DNA of 64,000 bases. Source: Corynebacterium glucuronolyticum DSM 44120. Lineage in GTDB: Bacteria > Actinomycetota > Actinomycetes > Mycobacteriales > Mycobacteriaceae. The notes beneath the pieces are model-generated. The model searched no databases and was not told where the DNA came from. It saw nothing but the letters and a program-made list of their open reading frames with translations. Below are positions 41,260 through 49,370 of this stretch, in pieces. The DNA is taken from assembly GCF_030440595.1 (NCBI RefSeq), contig NZ_CP047452.1:248001-312000 (forward strand), read 5' to 3'. Numbering within the stretch: position 1 is the stretch's first letter; every line of letters starts with the position of its first letter. The position numbers and the translations under genes are program-made.

Positions 41260-41955
41260 ATGCGTTGGTTCCGGAAAAACAGCCACACCCGCAACAAGAT
41301 GGAACATCAGCAGCTCCTCGAACAGCTAGTAACCTCGCAACGTGCTCTTGTCCATGCATACGAAATAGAGCGGCGTCGCATTGAGCGTGACTTGCACGAC
41401 GGAGCACAGCAGTATTTGGTCAGCGCAGCATTAAAAATCGGGGAGGCTCAACTCACCGCTACTGGGCAGCAGGCAGAGCTGCTCGCAGAAGCTCGCGCTG
41501 CGCTGCAGCAGAGCTTAGACTCCCTGCGTGCTACGGTCCGCGGAATTCACCCGCAAATTTTGCATGAACGTGGACTTGTCGCAGCGCTCGAGGATGCTTG
41601 CGATAGTAAATACGTTCGCATTCGTTGTCCCATCCCGATTCCTCAAGTGCCGGAGGGCGTGCTAGCTGCCGCGTATTTCTTCACCCTCGAGGCAGTAACA
41701 AATGCACGCAAATACGCTTCAGACAGTTTGGTAGAAGTCTTAATTACCGTTGGAGAGGGCTTGAACATTTCAGTCGTTGACCACGGCCAGGGCGGTGCAC
41801 GAGTGGTGCCCGAAGGAGGATTAGCAGGAATGCGTGAACGCATCCATGCAGTCGGGGGAACGTTGGAAGTCTATTCACCGCAAGGCGGCCCGACCCGCGT
41901 AGCGGCGACAATTCCGCTTCTTTTACACCGTGATGAGCCAGGAGTGGTGCTATGA
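41260..41955 (+). CDS. Sensor histidine kinase, short HisKA_3 type, no membrane domain
   Basis: About 231 residues. The phosphoacceptor helix RRIERDLHDGAQQYLVSAALKI (His in ERDLHDG, about residue 50) and the ATPase boxes LEAVTNARKYA (N-box) and VVDHGQGGAR, GGLAGMRERI (G-boxes) are intact. No transmembrane or sensor domain precedes them, unlike typical NarX/LiaS-type kinases. ATG 41260 chosen; open frame reaches ATG 41182 without adding a helix. The ATGA overlap with the response regulator shows coupling. Sensing may depend on the divergent ABC transporter, as in Bce-type systems; that is inference. Confidence 0.8.
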   Translation: MRWFRKNSHTRNKMEHQQLLEQLVTSQRALVHAYEIERRRIERDLHDGAQQYLVSAALKIGEAQLTATGQQAELLAEARAALQQSLDSLRATVRGIHPQILHERGLVAALEDACDSKYVRIRCPIPIPQVPEGVLAAAYFFTLEAVTNARKYASDSLVEVLITVGEGLNISVVDHGQGGARVVPEGGLAGMRERIHAVGGTLEVYSPQGGPTRVAATIPLLLHRDEPGVVL

Positions 41956-42629
41956 AAATAATGCTGGCGGAAGATTCCGGTTTACTCCGTGATTCGCTTT
42001 CTGGAATGCTCAGGCGCCAGGGGATTGAAGTAATTTCCCAATGCGATAGCGCCACTCAGCTTCTGTCCGCAGTTGCAGGGCACCCGGATGTAGATGTTGT
42101 AGTAACAGATATCCGTATGCCCCCGCAGATGCGGGACGATGGCCTCCAAGCCGCAGCCACAATTCGCAAGGAATACCCGCACATTGGGCTGCTGGTGTGC
42201 TCCCAATACGCCACGCCGGCGTATGCGCGCGCCGTCCTCGAGCTGACGTATGGCCAGGCCAATGCTGGCGGTGTGGGCTACATCCTCAAAGACTCTATCG
42301 CGGATGTAGCAGAATTCCTGGACACGCTGCGTGCGGTAGGCCAGGGCAGGGTGGTCCTGGGCAGCGAGATTGCCGAAAACCTCGCCCGCCATGACCACCA
42401 AGGCGCCGCCATCGAAAGCCTGACGGTGCGCGAACGCGAGGTCCTTGAAGCGATGGCGCAAGGTTTGTCCAACTCCGATATCGCTGCTCACCTCTACCTT
42501 TCTGAAGCAGGCGTATCGAAGCATATAGCCTCCGTATTCCAAAAACTCGGCTTCGATGCTGCTGAGCCTAACCGCCGGGTGAAGGCGATTTTGCAGTATC
42601 TGGCGTATACGTATCAGCGCCCGTTGTAG
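41952..42629 (+). CDS. LuxR/NarL-family response regulator
   Basis: 225 residues. Receiver domain: acidic pair AEDSG (about 6-10), phosphoacceptor Asp in VVVTDIRMPP (about 53-62), lysine in YILKDSIADV (about 112-121). The C-terminal LuxR helix-turn-helix is SLTVREREVLEAMAQGLSNSDIAAHLYLSEAGVSKHIASVF. Shares four bases with the kinase gene (ATGA). It most likely controls the divergent ABC operon and itself; no operator repeat was identified. Confidence 0.92.
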   Translation: MKIMLAEDSGLLRDSLSGMLRRQGIEVISQCDSATQLLSAVAGHPDVDVVVTDIRMPPQMRDDGLQAAATIRKEYPHIGLLVCSQYATPAYARAVLELTYGQANAGGVGYILKDSIADVAEFLDTLRAVGQGRVVLGSEIAENLARHDHQGAAIESLTVREREVLEAMAQGLSNSDIAAHLYLSEAGVSKHIASVFQKLGFDAAEPNRRVKAILQYLAYTYQRPL

Positions 42630-43114
42630 GAGCGTTTTGTTGGATCCTCGACCGAGTCCCTGCAGACAACGGTGCTGACTGATACCTGCGCCACGTATCG
42701 GCCGGTGGGGTGGGGCATGAACGATGCCTTTTATCCTCAGCCTTTGTCAGAAACCGTGGAAGAGTTCGTTGACGCTGGCTTCGAGCTTGTCCGCGACCTC
42801 TCGGTCGCCACGTTCCTGATCTACAGCGGTGGCCCGAACGGGGTGCCGGAGCTGCCGCCTTTGCTGGTGCCATCAGTACTTATTTGGCAGCATCAAATTC
42901 TCAGCTGAGCGTAGCGAAAAGTAGATATGTGTCTACTAGAGTTTTTCTTCGCGGTGGGCGCACTTAGTAGGTGGTTCGAACGAACCGGTGGTTTCGTGGG
43001 GACGTCACCCCGTGGGCGTCGACAAGCATCCTCGATCATGCGGTGCCGGGCAGGGGAGCGAGGGGGTAAGGTTGTCGGTGGACATAACCGGATTCATTTT
43101 GCTGGGAGGACAGC
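42630..43114 (+). other. Gap with a possible gene remnant
   Basis: About 485 bp between the response regulator and aspT. An open frame at 42672-42908 (78 codons from a GTG) has a protein-like composition (FVDAGFELVRDLSVATFLIY) but no ribosome binding site, and its frame is open upstream to the regulator's end. It may be the tail of a decayed gene. Nothing is recognised in 42910-43090, apart from the GGGAGGAC ribosome binding site just before aspT. Confidence 0.3.
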
Positions 43115-44353
43115 ATGACCCACACTCTAGATTTAGCTGCACTCAAAAAACAGTACGACGAGCTCAAGGCCAAGAACCTGGACTTGAACCTCACCCGCGG
43201 CAAGCCGTCGACGGAGCAGCTCGACTTCTCCAACGCACTGCTGAGCCTGCCCAACTCCGTGAAGGATAAGACGGGCACAGACGTTCGCAACTACGGCAAC
43301 CTCCGCGGCATCCTCGATATCCGCGAGATCTGGGCGGAGCTCCTCGGTGTCGATGTAGACAACATCATTGCACAGGATTCCTCCTCGCTGAACATTCAGT
43401 TCGACATCATTAGCTGGACCTACATCTTCGGCAACCAGGATTCCCCCAAGCCCTGGTCGCAGGAAGAAGACCTGAAGTGGCTGTGCCCGGTGCCCGGCTA
43501 TGACCGCCACTTCACCATCACGCAGAAGTTCGGCTTCGAGATGATTCCGGTGCCGATGAACGAGGACGGCCCAGACATGGATACCGTCCGCGAACTGGTC
43601 AAGGACCCGGCCGTGAAGGGCATGTGGTGCGTACCGATGTTCTCCAACCCGGGTGGACAGACCTACTCGGAGAAGGTCTGCCGCGAGCTCGCCGAAATGG
43701 AGACCGCCGCCCCCGATTTCCGCATCTTCTGGGACAACGCTTACGCCATCCACATCCTGCGCGGGGACTTCCCGGAGGTGTACCCGGTTCTGGACTACGC
43801 CGCCGAGGCGGGTCACCCGAACCGCTTTAACATCTTCGCCTCCACCTCGAAGATCACCTTGGCCGGTTCCGGTGTTTCCTTCTACGCCTCCTCCAAGGAG
43901 AACCTTGATTTCTGGGTATCTGTTGCTGGCGTACGCGGCATCGGCCCGAACAAGGTCAACCAGCTTGCCCACGCGGAGTTCTTCACCGATGCCGAGGGCG
44001 TGAAGAACCACATGCGCAAGCACACCGAGTCGCTGGCCCCCAAGTTTGAGAAGGTTGTCTCCATCCTGGACAACCGCCTCGGCGAGTACGGTGTCGCTAG
44101 CTGGACGAATCCGGACGGTGGCTACTTCATCTCCCTCGATGTTGTCGACGGCACCGCCTCCCGCGTCGTTGAGCTCGCCAAGGAGGCTGGCATCGCCCTC
44201 ACCGGCGCCGGCAGTTCCTTCCCGCTGCACAAGGATCCGAATGATCGGAACATCCGCCTGTCCCCGTCTCTTCCGCCTATCGACGAGCTGGAGGAGGCCA
44301 TGGAGGGTGTGGCCACCTGCGTTCTCCTCGCCGCCGCTGAGAAGCAGGCCTAA
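43115..44353 (+). CDS. aspT: Aspartate aminotransferase AspT (subgroup Ic)
   Basis: 412-residue fold-type I PLP enzyme converting oxaloacetate and glutamate to aspartate. N-terminal LNLTRGKPSTEQLDFSNALL and NYGNLRGILDIREIWAELLG define this subgroup, found in corynebacteria upstream of dnaX. Other marks: FSNPGGQTYS (about 178), FWDNAYAIHIL (about 208), and the Schiff-base lysine in FASTSKITLAGSGVSF (about 245-260). ATG follows GGGAGGAC. A terminator follows, so it appears monocistronic. Supplies aspartate for the lysC-dependent pathway. Confidence 0.93.
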   Translation: MTHTLDLAALKKQYDELKAKNLDLNLTRGKPSTEQLDFSNALLSLPNSVKDKTGTDVRNYGNLRGILDIREIWAELLGVDVDNIIAQDSSSLNIQFDIISWTYIFGNQDSPKPWSQEEDLKWLCPVPGYDRHFTITQKFGFEMIPVPMNEDGPDMDTVRELVKDPAVKGMWCVPMFSNPGGQTYSEKVCRELAEMETAAPDFRIFWDNAYAIHILRGDFPEVYPVLDYAAEAGHPNRFNIFASTSKITLAGSGVSFYASSKENLDFWVSVAGVRGIGPNKVNQLAHAEFFTDAEGVKNHMRKHTESLAPKFEKVVSILDNRLGEYGVASWTNPDGGYFISLDVVDGTASRVVELAKEAGIALTGAGSSFPLHKDPNDRNIRLSPSLPPIDELEEAMEGVATCVLLAAAEKQA

Positions 44354-44389
44354 CGCGCTTCAGCGTTAACGCCCTTTCAGCGTTACCGT

Positions 44390-44418
44390 GCCCCCGCTTA
44401 ACACGCGGGGGCGTTTTT
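44390..44418 (+). terminator. Terminator after aspT
   Basis: GCCCCCGC pairs with GCGGGGGC around TTAACAC, followed by TTTTTA. Confidence 0.9.
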
Positions 44419-44609
44419 ATGTTGGGAACTTTCGGCTTCGAACTACCGAACAAGTAAATGGGGGTAGGTCAGGGGGAGGCTAAGGGTTGGCTAAAAACGT
44501 GGTAAGGTGGGTAAATAAAAAACATCTGACATTTCGGGTGTAAGTACTCGGGCGTTAAGATTGCTCAACATGTTGTTTTATGGTGGGCGAAGTCACTAGT
44601 TTTTGTGGC

Positions 44610-45368
44610 ATGAATTACACCGATGACTCGCAGACCCCCATGATCAGCATGGACGGCGTGAACAAGTACTTCGGCGATTACCACGCCCTCAAGGACATCC
44701 ACCTTGAGGTACCAAAAGGGCAGGTCGTCGTTGTGTTGGGCCCAAGTGGCTCCGGAAAATCCACGCTGTGCCGCACCATTAACCGCCTAGAAACGATCGA
44801 CTCCGGCACGATCGCCATCGCAGGCACCCCACTGCCAGAGGAAGGCAAGGAACTCACCGCCCTGCGCGCCGAGGTCGGCATGTGCTTCCAGAGCTTCAAC
44901 CTCTTCCCGCACCTCACCATCCGCAAGAACGTGACACTCGCACCGGTGAAGGTGAAAGGGGTCGATGCCGGCGAGGCGAACGCCCTGGCAGACAAGCTCC
45001 TCGCTCGCGTCGGCATCGCCGAACAGGCCGACAAGTACCCGGCACAGCTCTCCGGCGGCCAGCAGCAGCGCGTCGCCATCGCCCGTGCGCTCGCCATGAA
45101 GCCCAAGGTTATGCTTTTCGACGAGCCGACGTCGGCTCTTGACCCGGAAATGGTGGGGGAGGTCTTGCAGGTGATGAGTTCCCTCGCCGCCGACGGCATG
45201 ACCATGCTTGTGGTCACCCACGAGATGGGCTTCGCCCGCGAGGTCGCCGACCGCATCCTGTTCATGGCCGACGGCACGATCGTCGAAGACACCGACCCCC
45301 AGTCGTTCTTCACCAACCCGCAGTCGAACCGCGCCAAGGACTTCCTGTCCAAGATCCTGGGGCGCTAA
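44610..45368 (+). CDS. gluA: Glutamate ABC importer ATPase GluA
   Basis: About 252 residues. Walker [20 protein letters not shown]-loop [12 protein letters not shown], signature [15 protein letters not shown], Walker [16 protein letters not shown] and switch [10 protein letters not shown] are all intact, with the polar-amino-acid-uptake subfamily pattern. First gene of gluABCD. Start choice is uncertain: ATG 44610 has a weak ribosome site, and ATG 44640 or 44649 would begin nearer the point where related GluA proteins start. The upstream 190 bp is A+T-rich and should hold the promoter. Stop overlaps gluB (TAATG). Confidence 0.93.
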   Translation: MNYTDDSQTPMISMDGVNKYFGDYHALKDIHLEVPKGQVVVVLGPSGSGKSTLCRTINRLETIDSGTIAIAGTPLPEEGKELTALRAEVGMCFQSFNLFPHLTIRKNVTLAPVKVKGVDAGEANALADKLLARVGIAEQADKYPAQLSGGQQQRVAIARALAMKPKVMLFDEPTSALDPEMVGEVLQVMSSLAADGMTMLVVTHEMGFAREVADRILFMADGTIVEDTDPQSFFTNPQSNRAKDFLSKILGR

Positions 45369-46234
45369 TGATGAGAAGAATTTTCGCCATCATTTCCGCC
45401 CTGGCGGTCGCCGTCACAGCCACGGCCTGCGGATCCACAGAGCCCCGCAGCCTCGTGCGCTCCGTCGACAGTGGCCACGTGATCCTGGGAACCAAATACG
45501 ATCAGCCGGGTCTCGGCATGCGCAACCCCGACAAGACCATGACCGGTCTTGACGTGGAAGTCGCCACCTACGTGGTCAACCACATCGCCGACCAGCGCGG
45601 TGTCGCTCACCCCGAGATCACCTGGCGTGAAACGCCATCCGCCACCCGCGAAACCGTCATCAAGAACGGTGAAGTAGACATGATCGCCGGTACGTATTCC
45701 ATCAACGCCTCCCGCGCGAAATCCGTCAACTTCGGTGGCCCCTACTTGCTCACTCACCAGGCGCTTCTCGTCCGCAGCGATGACCACACCTTGCAGTCAC
45801 TGCAGGACCTGGACAAGGGCAGGAAGCTGTGCTCCGTCACCGGCTCCACCCCCGCGCAGAAAGTGAAGAAATCCCTGCCCGGTGTGCAGCTGCAGGAGTA
45901 TGACTCCTACTCCTCATGTGTGGAGGCGCTCCACCAGAAGAAGGTGGATGCCATGACCACCGACGCCACCATTCTCTACGGCTTTGCTCTCCAATATCCG
46001 GGCGAGTTCGAGGTCATCGAGATGACGAAGGAAGACGGCAAGCCGTTTACCAACGAGCACTACGGACTCGGCCTGGCCAAGGACGATGCCGAATCCACTG
46101 AGGCGATCAACGATGCCGTCCGCGCCATGCAGGACGACGGTTCGTTCCAGGCCATGGTGGATAAGAATCTCGGCGAAAACGCCTCCGTGGTGGAGGCCGA
46201 TGAAGCCGGCAACCTGGACTTTGTAAAGGAGTAG
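45368..46234 (+). CDS. gluB: Glutamate-binding lipoprotein GluB
   Basis: 288 residues. Signal peptide with a lipobox AVTATAC (Cys about 21), then a periplasmic-binding-protein fold: ILGTKYDQPGLGMRN, GLDVEVATYVV, VDMIAGTYSINASRAKSVNFGGPYL and DAMTTDATILYGFA. Captures glutamate outside the membrane and delivers it to GluC/GluD. An alternative ATG three bases later gives the same signal peptide. Operon order gluA-gluB-gluC-gluD with short spacing. Confidence 0.94.
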   Translation: MMRRIFAIISALAVAVTATACGSTEPRSLVRSVDSGHVILGTKYDQPGLGMRNPDKTMTGLDVEVATYVVNHIADQRGVAHPEITWRETPSATRETVIKNGEVDMIAGTYSINASRAKSVNFGGPYLLTHQALLVRSDDHTLQSLQDLDKGRKLCSVTGSTPAQKVKKSLPGVQLQEYDSYSSCVEALHQKKVDAMTTDATILYGFALQYPGEFEVIEMTKEDGKPFTNEHYGLGLAKDDAESTEAINDAVRAMQDDGSFQAMVDKNLGENASVVEADEAGNLDFVKE

Positions 46235-46241
46235 ACAGCCA

Positions 46242-46922
46242 ATGACTGAACTGTGGGCAGACCTGTGGCCGGGACTCCTCGGAGCCTTCTGGGTCACCAT
46301 CAAACTGACATTCTTCTCCGCCATCGGCGCGTTCATCCTCGGGGTCATCCTGACAGCGATGCGCGTCTCCCCGGTGGCGATCCTTCGCGGTATTGCGCGT
46401 TTCTACATCGAGACGGTGCGAAACACCCCGCTGACGCTCATCATCCTGTTCTGCTCGATTGGCCTGTACCAGAACCTGGGGCTGACGCTTGCGCCGGAAA
46501 ACGACAACTTCATCAAGAACAACAACTTCTGGCTCGCCGTCCTCGCGTTCGTGCTCTACACCTCGACGTTCGTGGCAGAGTCCCTGCGCTCCGGTATCAA
46601 CACCGTCCACTTCGGGCAGGCCGAGGCCGCGCGTTCGCTGGGCTTGAGCTTCACACAGACGTTCCGCTTCGTCGTGTTCCCGCAGGCCTTCAAGTCGGCT
46701 GTGGTGCCGCTGGGGAACACACTTATCGCACTGACAAAGAACACGACGATCGCCTCCGTCATCGGCGTTGCCGAGGCATCGCTGCTGATGAAGTCCACCA
46801 TCGAAAACCACGCTAACCACACGATCCTGGTGTTCATGATTTTCGCCCTCGGCTTCATCATCATCACACTGCCGATGGGCCTGCTGTTCACCCGCTACAC
46901 CCGCAGGAAGGCGGTGGCATAA
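46242..46922 (+). CDS. gluC: Glutamate ABC importer permease GluC
   Basis: 226 residues, about five membrane helices, HisMQ-type permease. The EAA loop EAARSLGLSFTQTFRFVVFPQAF (about 127-149) docks to GluA. It has ETVRNTPLTLIILF near residue 60. It follows gluB by 7 bp and is 3 bp before gluD. Confidence 0.94.
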   Translation: MTELWADLWPGLLGAFWVTIKLTFFSAIGAFILGVILTAMRVSPVAILRGIARFYIETVRNTPLTLIILFCSIGLYQNLGLTLAPENDNFIKNNNFWLAVLAFVLYTSTFVAESLRSGINTVHFGQAEAARSLGLSFTQTFRFVVFPQAFKSAVVPLGNTLIALTKNTTIASVIGVAEASLLMKSTIENHANHTILVFMIFALGFIIITLPMGLLFTRYTRRKAVA

Positions 46923-46925
46923 AAA

Positions 46926-47864
46926 ATGACAGTACGTGCAACAGTCCTTTACGATGCCCCGGGCCCCAAAGCCCGCCAATTCAACCGCATCGTCACCATC
47001 GCCACCTTCGTCATCGCTATCGCGGTGATCGCCTGGGTGCTCAAGGTTCTTGGCGATAACGGCCAGCTCGCCGCCGAGAAGTGGACCCCGTTCTTGAAGT
47101 CCACCACCTGGACCACCTACATCCTCCCCGGCTTGTGGGGAACGCTGAAGGCGGCACTTGTCTCCATCATCCTCGCCATCATCATCGGTGCGCTGCTCGG
47201 TGTGGGGCGCCTGTCCAAGAACAAGGCCATCCGCTGGTTCTGTGGCATCATCGTGGAGTTCTTCCGCGCCATCCCGGTGCTGATCCTCATGATCTTCGCC
47301 TACTCCGTGTTCGCCACGTACGCCATCGTCCCGTCCGCCCAGTTGGGGTTTGCGGGCGTGGTCTTCGGCCTGACGATGTACAACGGCTCCGTCATCGCAG
47401 AAACCCTGCGCGCAGGCATCCTCTCGCTGCCCACCGGCCAGCGTGAAGCTGCCGAAGCACTGGGCCTGTCCCACCGCCAGACCATCTGGAACATCCTTCT
47501 CCCGCAGGCTGTGGCCACGATGCTCCCGGCGCTGATCTCCCAGCTGGTCATCGCCCTGAAAGACACGGCACTTGGCTACATGATCCTCTACGTCGAGGTC
47601 GTCCGCTCCGGCCTGATGAGCGCGTCCTACTACCGCAACTACCTGCCTGCCCTCGTTGTCGTTGCGATCATCATGATCGCCATCAACTTCGGCCTCAGCC
47701 GCCTTGCCGAGCGCATCGAGCGTCAGCTCCGCGCCGGCCGTGCCCGCAAGAACATCCTTGCCCACGTCCCCGAGGTCGAGGACCAGGGCATCGAAACCAA
47801 GGACACCGATCGTCTCGACTGGCGAGATCCCTACCACCAGGATCTGCGACTCAAGTCCGAGTAG
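46926..47864 (+). CDS. gluD: Glutamate ABC importer permease GluD
   Basis: 312 residues. Longer than GluC because of an N-terminal helix plus loop (about 20-65) and a charged C-terminal tail of about 50 residues after the last helix. EAA motif [22 protein letters not shown] (about 178-199) and [14 protein letters not shown] are seen. Last gene of the operon; a hairpin terminator follows 27 bp later. Confidence 0.94.
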   Translation: MTVRATVLYDAPGPKARQFNRIVTIATFVIAIAVIAWVLKVLGDNGQLAAEKWTPFLKSTTWTTYILPGLWGTLKAALVSIILAIIIGALLGVGRLSKNKAIRWFCGIIVEFFRAIPVLILMIFAYSVFATYAIVPSAQLGFAGVVFGLTMYNGSVIAETLRAGILSLPTGQREAAEALGLSHRQTIWNILLPQAVATMLPALISQLVIALKDTALGYMILYVEVVRSGLMSASYYRNYLPALVVVAIIMIAINFGLSRLAERIERQLRAGRARKNILAHVPEVEDQGIETKDTDRLDWRDPYHQDLRLKSE

Positions 47865-47890
47865 GGAGAAAATTTTCCAAATGCAATGCT

Positions 47891-47940
47891 CCCCGTTAGT
47901 TAGATTGGGAAATCAGCTTCTGGCTAATGGGGATTTTCCA
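47891..47940 (+). terminator. Terminator of gluABCD
   Basis: TCCCCGTTAG pairs with CTAATGGGGA (one G-T pair) across a loop of about 25 bases, followed by TTTTCC. Moderate stem quality. Confidence 0.6.
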
Positions 47941-48041
47941 TTCTTGGACTTTAGTTTCGCTTAAAGCCCTGGTCTTTCGCAGAACTGGCTGCTTATGCAG
48001 AGAAAATCCCCTGAGTTGGAGACCAAGGATATGCTGAAACG

Positions 48042-48608
48042 GTGGAATCAACTCCAATTGTCTACGTGGACGAATCATTGATGCTTCGAGGTGAAAATTG
48101 CCAGGAGTATATGATCTGCGCAACTGTTTTGGAGCTTGACCAGTGTGAGAGAATACGCGACGTTCTGGTTCCTTTACTGTTACCCGGGCAAACAAAGTTG
48201 CACTGGACTGATGAGCAAAGTAAAAGACGTCGTGAAATAGCTAAGTCAATTTCTGCTCTTGGTTGTCACCATGTAATTGTTTCTACGCTCAGCCAAGAAA
48301 GTCGCAAAACGGAACGGTATCGGCGCAAATGCTTGGAGCGACTCTACTACGAGGTATCGGAAATGAAGATTTCTCGCGTTACCCTCGAGAGTAGGCAGAA
48401 AACCCAGAACCAAAAAGATATTGAGCATATTGTTGCGTTGCAGGGCTCTGGGCTTTACAGGGATATTCGGCTTAAACATATCAATGGCAGCGATGAGCCA
48501 CTTCTTTGGATTCCGGATGTGGTCCTTGGAATGTACAACGCAACTTTTCGAGGTGAACAGCAATACTGGAGGGAATTTGAGAGGAAGGTCGTCTGCCATG
48601 CGATCTAG
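48042..48608 (+). CDS. DUF3800-like protein
   Basis: 188 residues. The N-terminal IVYVDES followed later by DIEHIVALQGSG ... EPLLWIPDVVLGMYN matches the pattern of DUF3800-type proteins (RNase H-like fold with DES at the first strand and a D in the final helix). Function is unknown; members are common on mobile or variable DNA. The GTG start at 48042 has only a distant AAGGA; ATG 48060 is a possible later start. Codon use and A+T content differ from gluD and dnaX, suggesting acquired DNA. A strong terminator follows. Confidence 0.65.
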   Translation: MESTPIVYVDESLMLRGENCQEYMICATVLELDQCERIRDVLVPLLLPGQTKLHWTDEQSKRRREIAKSISALGCHHVIVSTLSQESRKTERYRRKCLERLYYEVSEMKISRVTLESRQKTQNQKDIEHIVALQGSGLYRDIRLKHINGSDEPLLWIPDVVLGMYNATFRGEQQYWREFERKVVCHAI

Positions 48609-48617
48609 ACGCACGAA

Positions 48618-48662
48618 AGCCCTAGGTCCAGTCGTCCGGCTGGAGTTCTAGGGCTCTCTTCC
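48618..48662 (+). terminator. Terminator after the DUF3800-like gene
   Basis: AAGCCCTAG and inner CCAG pair with CTGG and CTAGGGCT around TCGTCCGG, followed by CTCTTCCTTTCC. A long stem with a modest T-run. Confidence 0.7.
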
Positions 48663-48909
48663 TTTCCTGTCGTAACAGGCGGTTCAAAGTCACTGTACCA
48701 TGGTTTCCAGAAAACCGGTAGGGCTTGAGAAATCTTCATGAGGCTACGTCTGGCTCGTTAATTCTGCTTAGGTGTATGGGGCATTCGGCGCTGATGTATT
48801 TAGTTCTTTGGTAGCGTTCTGTTCTTGGTTCGCACTTAGCCCCCACAATTCCTCCAACTGGCTACACTGTTTCGTACCGGCACATGTTTTCCACCCAGGG
48901 GGTTTGCCA

Positions 48910-49359
48910 ATGGATATCCAAGCCACGCAGTACTGGCTAAACACGCTTTTCACCTCGCCGTTTAACTTCCAACCTCTTTCTAACGGTTCCGACGAAGGAG
49001 GAACCTCCGACGAAGGAGGAACCTCCGACGAAGGAGGAACCGACGAAGACGCCACCATCGGCACGAACGCGGACGGGGTCGTAGTCACGGCTGGCCTGGC
49101 GGAAAAGGACCTGGGGCTTGTCACCGGCGCGCAGGTGTGGGGGATGACGCAGAAGGAGGTCCGCGTGGAGCTCTTCAGCCTCGAGCTCTCCGCAGACGAG
49201 CTCGCCGAGCTGTTCACCCTCGACCTCACGGGCCTCCAGCCGGGCGCCCGCCTGCATGGCTACGTCTTCACCGCGCCGACCCTGTGGGAAGCGGGCCTTC
49301 CCCAGCTGACCGAGGACGACCGAATCACAACTCTCTTGAGTGTGGGTAGGGGAAGGTAG
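48910..49359 (+). CDS. Hypothetical protein with an SDEGGT repeat
   Basis: 149 residues, not recognised. N-terminus MDIQATQYWLNTLFTSPFNF, then a Gly/Glu/Asp linker of three SDEGGT hexapeptides, then a compact region (GLAEKDLGLVTGAQVWGMTQKEVRVELFSLELSADELAELF ...) and a C-terminal part with LHGYVFTAPTLWEAGLPQL. ATG 48910 follows AGGGGG 8 bp upstream. It ends 11 bp before dnaX, so it may be co-transcribed with dnaX-ybaB-recR. No signal peptide. Confidence 0.7.
   Translation: MDIQATQYWLNTLFTSPFNFQPLSNGSDEGGTSDEGGTSDEGGTDEDATIGTNADGVVVTAGLAEKDLGLVTGAQVWGMTQKEVRVELFSLELSADELAELFTLDLTGLQPGARLHGYVFTAPTLWEAGLPQLTEDDRITTLLSVGRGR
48988..49041 (+). repeat. Three perfect 18-bp tandem repeats
   Basis: TCCGACGAAGGAGGAACC is repeated three times without change, in frame within the hypothetical gene, encoding SDEGGT each time. 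A partial fourth copy follows. Each copy contains AAGGAGG. Confidence 0.95.
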
Positions 49360-49370
49360 ACTCTCTAACC

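Noticed and set aside
37985..42629. Region from tRNA-Ser(GGA) to the response regulator as an integrated genomic island
   Set aside because: Composition is somewhat lower in G+C and a tRNA is at one edge, but no integrase, no tRNA 3'-end repeat and no transposase were found.
46107..47837. A 576-codon antisense frame opposite gluC and gluD
   Set aside because: Shadow of two certain permease genes; no motif or start signal.
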